Below are positions 3,379 to 6,243 of a DNA stretch of 6,243 nt, one piece after another; position 1 is the stretch's first letter; the number at the start of each line of letters is the position of its first letter. The position numbers were made by a program, and so were the translations under genes. The DNA comes from Syntrophomonadaceae bacterium (GTDB lineage Bacteria; Bacillota; Syntrophomonadia; Syntrophomonadales; Syntrophomonadaceae): positions 1 through 6,243 of the forward strand of contig JAQVWB010000124.1 of the NCBI GenBank assembly GCA_028698695.1. Reading direction: 5' to 3'. Under the pieces are notes generated by a model. It made no database searches and was not told the origin of the DNA. It saw only the letters and a list, made by a program, of their open reading frames with translations.

Positions 3379-6243
3379 ATGAAAAGAAGAGGCAGAAAGT
3401 ATTTAGCAATAATAACGGTCTTAATGTTTCTGGTAAGTTTTTTTCCGGGCTATAGCTTAGCTGAAGAATCAGGTGATTTATTACCACCTGAAAGTGAATT
3501 ACAACAATCAGAGCAGATCGTTCCCGATGAACCATCGGCAGTGGAACAACAAACCTATGAAATCCAATATCTGCTGAATGACTCTGACGGGCCGGTTCCA
3601 GGACTGGAGTCAATACGCGGCCTTGCTGATGTTGGTACTACTGTCACCGTATCGCATCCAGAAACAGAGGGTTACCAGGTTATAGACGATCAAGCAGCAG
3701 AACTGGTTATAAGCGAAGATGCGGATCAGAATCAGGTAATTATCTATTATCAGGCATCTGAAGCACTGCCAACAGCCTTGGATGATCAAGTAAGCTTAAC
3801 GGTAAAATATGTCATGGTTTTGGATGATGGAAGCGAAGAACTCATAGATACAGAAATTATAGAAAACATGGATAGAGGAACAGTTTTTCCCGGAAGCGAT
3901 TTTGTCAAGTACTATGATTCTTTGGAATTTATAGGCAGCGATCCTGAAGAAATTACCCTGGACAAAGAAGAAAACGATATTGCCTTGTTCTATCAGGAAA
4001 AAGAGCAAAGCATTATCGAAGATAATCCTGATGGATTGAGCGAATTTTCCACCGGTATAACCAAAGCAACAGACTTCTATTATCCCCCATCATTAAGGAA
4101 GGTGAAGTCAATGATGCTGAACGGTACCGGCGGCTTGACCTGGCCCAATCCGGGAGCGATTAATCTGACTAAAACCGCCCAGCCGGTTCCGGGCTCAGAA
4201 ACCCAGTGGCAGCTAACCTTAACCATTGAGGGTAAGAATATTCAAACTATCAGTGATGTGGTACTGGTAATCGATAAATCCACCAGCATGAATACTGGCA
4301 GCAAGATGGCCAACACCAAATTGGCAGCCAAGGAATTTGTTGATCAACTCTTGCTGCCAGATGGAGCCACCCGTATCGCCGCGGTTTCCTTTGATGGCGA
4401 TCCACATATGGTTGCTGATTTTACCGACTATACCGGCAAAGCAGCATTGAAAACGGCTATAGACGGTATTTCCGCCGGTGGAGGAACCAACATACAAGCC
4501 AGCATCCGCCAGGCCCAGATCTTATTAGCAGCTTCATCGGCTACTAATAAAATCATGGTTTTGCTTGGTGATGGTGAACCAACTTACAGCTTCAGGGTTA
4601 GCGATGCCAGCGGGATTACGTTGACTGGACATACGGGTTGGTGGGGCCAGACTCCAGTAATCACCTATGACAATCCCCAGATAACCGCTATAAATTATAG
4701 TGAGAGAGTAGGGAGCGGAAATTCCTACACCCTTAGTGATACTTATCACTATCAAATACCCTGCCCAACACATGGAAGTCATGCAACGACATTCCCGGCA
4801 AATAATGGTATTCCAACCATTTACGAAGCCGGCCTGGCTAAAGATGCAGGCACCAAGATTTATGCTGTTGCCCTGCAGGCAGGTACTAATGGGCAAGAGG
4901 TTTTACAGGCATGCCAGGACAGCGGTTACTATCCACTTAACAGCTCTGATTTGAGCGGCCTAAGTGGGGCTTTCGGAGAGATTGCCGGACAAATTGCGTA
5001 TGCGGCCAGCAATGGCGTTGTAATAGACCCCATGGGAACAATGTTCGACCTGGTCAGCAATGAATCCGAAATAACTGTTTCCCAGGGATCTGTTACTATT
5101 GACCCGGCCAATACCATCAACTGGAATACAGGTAACATTGCAGAAGGCACTCCGGCAACCATGACTTATATCGTCCAGATAAAAGACGGTGCCGATGCCA
5201 ATATTAACTATCCGACCAATCAGACCACCACCTTCAGCTATACCGATGTTTATGGGGAGCCCGCAACAAGTGATTTTGAGATACCGCAAGTATCTATCGG
5301 CGGCGGCAGCATCCTCATGAAGGGCTATCGGGTAAATGAAGCCGGTCAACCTATTAATTCATCGGGTGTAGTGGTTGACAGACCAGACCAGGCCCAAAGG
5401 CTGTATGACAACACCTACTCCACAACACCATTGTCATACAACCAGACCTATCAGGTTACACAATCTGGAGTAACTGGCTATCAATATGTCAAATATGTCT
5501 GGAATGAAGCAACCGGGATTGCGGAAACGGTTGATGTCTACCTGCAATCATCAGCACCTACCCAGATTGTATGGTTTGGCTATAAGGAGTTAACCGAACT
5601 ACCATACGCAGTCAAATATTATGTCAATAATGTAGAGCAGTCTGCCTGGGAAGAAAATGGTACTGTACCGTCAAACAGTCCAATAGTGAGTACAGTTCCT
5701 GATAAAACTCCGGTAGGGTATTCACTGGACACAACAGCCTCTACATCTTTGCCATTTACGGTGACTATAAGTGAGCATGTAATTAGCGTGTACTACACGC
5801 CAAACGCCTACACGGTGACCTGGAAGAACTACGACGGTTCGATACTTGAAACGGATCTGAACGTAGCGTACGGAACAGACCCGAGCTACGATGGACTGAC
5901 CCCGACCAAGGCAGCGACGGCGCAGTACAGCTACACCTTTGCAGGCTGGACACCGACAGTGGAAGCCGTAACCGGTAATGCGACCTATACGGCGACCTTC
6001 ACCGAAACGACCAACGCCTACACGGTGACCTGGAAGAACTACGACGGTTCGATACTTGAAACGGATCTGAACGTAGCGTACGGAACAGACCCGAGCTACG
6101 ATGGAGCAGAGCCGAGCAAGGCAGCGACGGCGCAGTACAGCTACACCTTTGCAGGCTGGACACCGACAGTGGAAGCCGTAACCGGTAATGCGACCTATAC
6201 GGCGACCTTCACCGAAACGACCAACGCCTACACGGTGACCTGG
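3379..6243 (+). CDS. Large secreted VWA-domain adhesin with MucBP-like and InlB-B-type repeats (3' end outside window)
   Basis: The 955 visible residues are open at the window end. ATG 3379 follows AAAGGAG by seven bases. Residues 1-28 are a Sec signal peptide (MKRRGRKY, hydrophobic core, YSLA|EE cleavage). Two beta-rich MucBP-like modules follow at about 59-126 and 139-207. A linker with VPGSETQWQLTLTIEGK leads into a von Willebrand A domain at about 292-540. Its MIDAS is complete: DKSTS (299-303), Thr370 in GGGTN, and Asp398 in LLGDGEP. The domain carries a long insertion after Asp398 (about 404-470), as pilus-tip adhesins such as RrgA do. Beta-sandwich modules follow at about 545-640 and 643-723, then a third MucBP-like module (about 742-808), then Flg_new/InlB-B-type 70-residue repeats from 809. 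It should be exported and bind a host, matrix or cell ligand through the metal site, with the repeats as a stalk. The anchor (LPXTG, SLH or other) would be beyond the window. The c-di-GMP-II riboswitch upstream predicts induction at high c-di-GMP. Confidence 0.9.
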   Translation, partial: MKRRGRKYLAIITVLMFLVSFFPGYSLAEESGDLLPPESELQQSEQIVPDEPSAVEQQTYEIQYLLNDSDGPVPGLESIRGLADVGTTVTVSHPETEGYQVIDDQAAELVISEDADQNQVIIYYQASEALPTALDDQVSLTVKYVMVLDDGSEELIDTEIIENMDRGTVFPGSDFVKYYDSLEFIGSDPEEITLDKEENDIALFYQEKEQSIIEDNPDGLSEFSTGITKATDFYYPPSLRKVKSMMLNGTGGLTWPNPGAINLTKTAQPVPGSETQWQLTLTIEGKNIQTISDVVLVIDKSTSMNTGSKMANTKLAAKEFVDQLLLPDGATRIAAVSFDGDPHMVADFTDYTGKAALKTAIDGISAGGGTNIQASIRQAQILLAASSATNKIMVLLGDGEPTYSFRVSDASGITLTGHTGWWGQTPVITYDNPQITAINYSERVGSGNSYTLSDTYHYQIPCPTHGSHATTFPANNGIPTIYEAGLAKDAGTKIYAVALQAGTNGQEVLQACQDSGYYPLNSSDLSGLSGAFGEIAGQIAYAASNGVVIDPMGTMFDLVSNESEITVSQGSVTIDPANTINWNTGNIAEGTPATMTYIVQIKDGADANINYPTNQTTTFSYTDVYGEPATSDFEIPQVSIGGGSILMKGYRVNEAGQPINSSGVVVDRPDQAQRLYDNTYSTTPLSYNQTYQVTQSGVTGYQYVKYVWNEATGIAETVDVYLQSSAPTQIVWFGYKELTELPYAVKYYVNNVEQSAWEENGTVPSNSPIVSTVPDKTPVGYSLDTTASTSLPFTVTISEHVISVYYTPNAYTVTWKNYDGSILETDLNVAYGTDPSYDGLTPTKAATAQYSYTFAGWTPTVEAVTGNATYTATFTETTNAYTVTWKNYDGSILETDLNVAYGTDPSYDGAEPSKAATAQYSYTFAGWTPTVEAVTGNATYTATFTETTNAYTVTW
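5803..6243 (+). repeat. Tandem 210-bp coding repeats (InlB-B/Flg_new type), two full copies and the start of a third
   Basis: Copies occupy 5803-6012 and 6013-6222, and a third begins at 6223 and is cut by the window end after 21 bases. Each encodes 70 residues beginning NAYTVTWKNYDGSILETD and containing the family core YTFAGW followed by ATYTATF. The two full copies differ at only seven bases, all within 5896-5906 and the matching 6106-6116. These change LTPT to AEPS. By hand count the first unit is 57% G+C, well above the coding sequence just before it. The near-identity points to recent duplication or ongoing homogenisation. Copy number may vary between strains and may be collapsed in short-read assemblies. 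Confidence 0.95.

Noticed and set aside
3317..3613. Minus-strand open frame over the leader and adhesin 5' end
   Set aside because: It covers the adhesin start and signal peptide on the opposite strand, with no ribosome binding site or family features noted.
3796..5349. Several minus-strand frames and one short plus-strand frame (4736-4954) inside the adhesin
   Set aside because: All overlap a continuous frame with signal peptide, MIDAS motifs and repeats; they are composition shadows.
5803..6243. CRISPR array
   Set aside because: Units are 210 bp, directly abutting, in frame and protein-coding, with no spacers.

Overview
The window reads as a stretch of a low-to-moderate G+C Firmicutes chromosome, most likely from the class Clostridia. 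This rests on three things: a cyanophycin synthetase of the kind found in anaerobic Firmicutes, a CpsB/YwqE-type PHP tyrosine phosphatase, and a class II cyclic di-GMP riboswitch, a class found mainly in Clostridia. The genus cannot be fixed from the sequence. All four protein genes lie on the + strand, and no mobile element, tRNA, rRNA or CRISPR array is seen.

Layout. (1) Bases 2-1453 are the 3' part of cphA: the end of the ATP-grasp domain and the whole Mur-ligase-like domain. A hairpin that looks like an intrinsic terminator follows at 1482-1518. (2) Bases 1624-2154 encode a 176-residue single-pass membrane protein that I do not recognise. (3) Bases 2246-3028 encode a complete 260-residue CpsB/YwqE-like phosphatase, closed by a terminator at 3072-3109. 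(4) Bases 3029-3378 have no long gene but are dense in regulation: that terminator, a candidate promoter, a c-di-GMP-II aptamer, a second terminator overlapping the aptamer's 3' edge, a short leader with a run of seven G, and a strong ribosome binding site. (5) From 3379 to the window end runs a very large secreted protein, open at the 3' end. It has a signal peptide, two MucBP-like modules, a von Willebrand A domain with a full MIDAS, beta-rich stalk modules, and near-identical 210-bp InlB-B/Flg_new-type repeats.

The main story is the fourth and fifth regions together. A c-di-GMP-sensing RNA sits directly upstream of a surface adhesin, and its geometry (terminator sharing bases with the closing stem of the aptamer) predicts an ON switch, in which high c-di-GMP allows read-through. 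This agrees with the known use of class II switches in Clostridioides difficile to raise adhesin expression in the sessile state. The neighbouring phosphatase belongs to a family that controls exopolysaccharide synthesis, so the locus may serve attachment and surface polysaccharide, but there is no direct evidence that the genes act together. The cphA gene is a separate nitrogen/carbon storage function. Its visible ATP-grasp end has Gln where the family's metal-binding Glu is expected.
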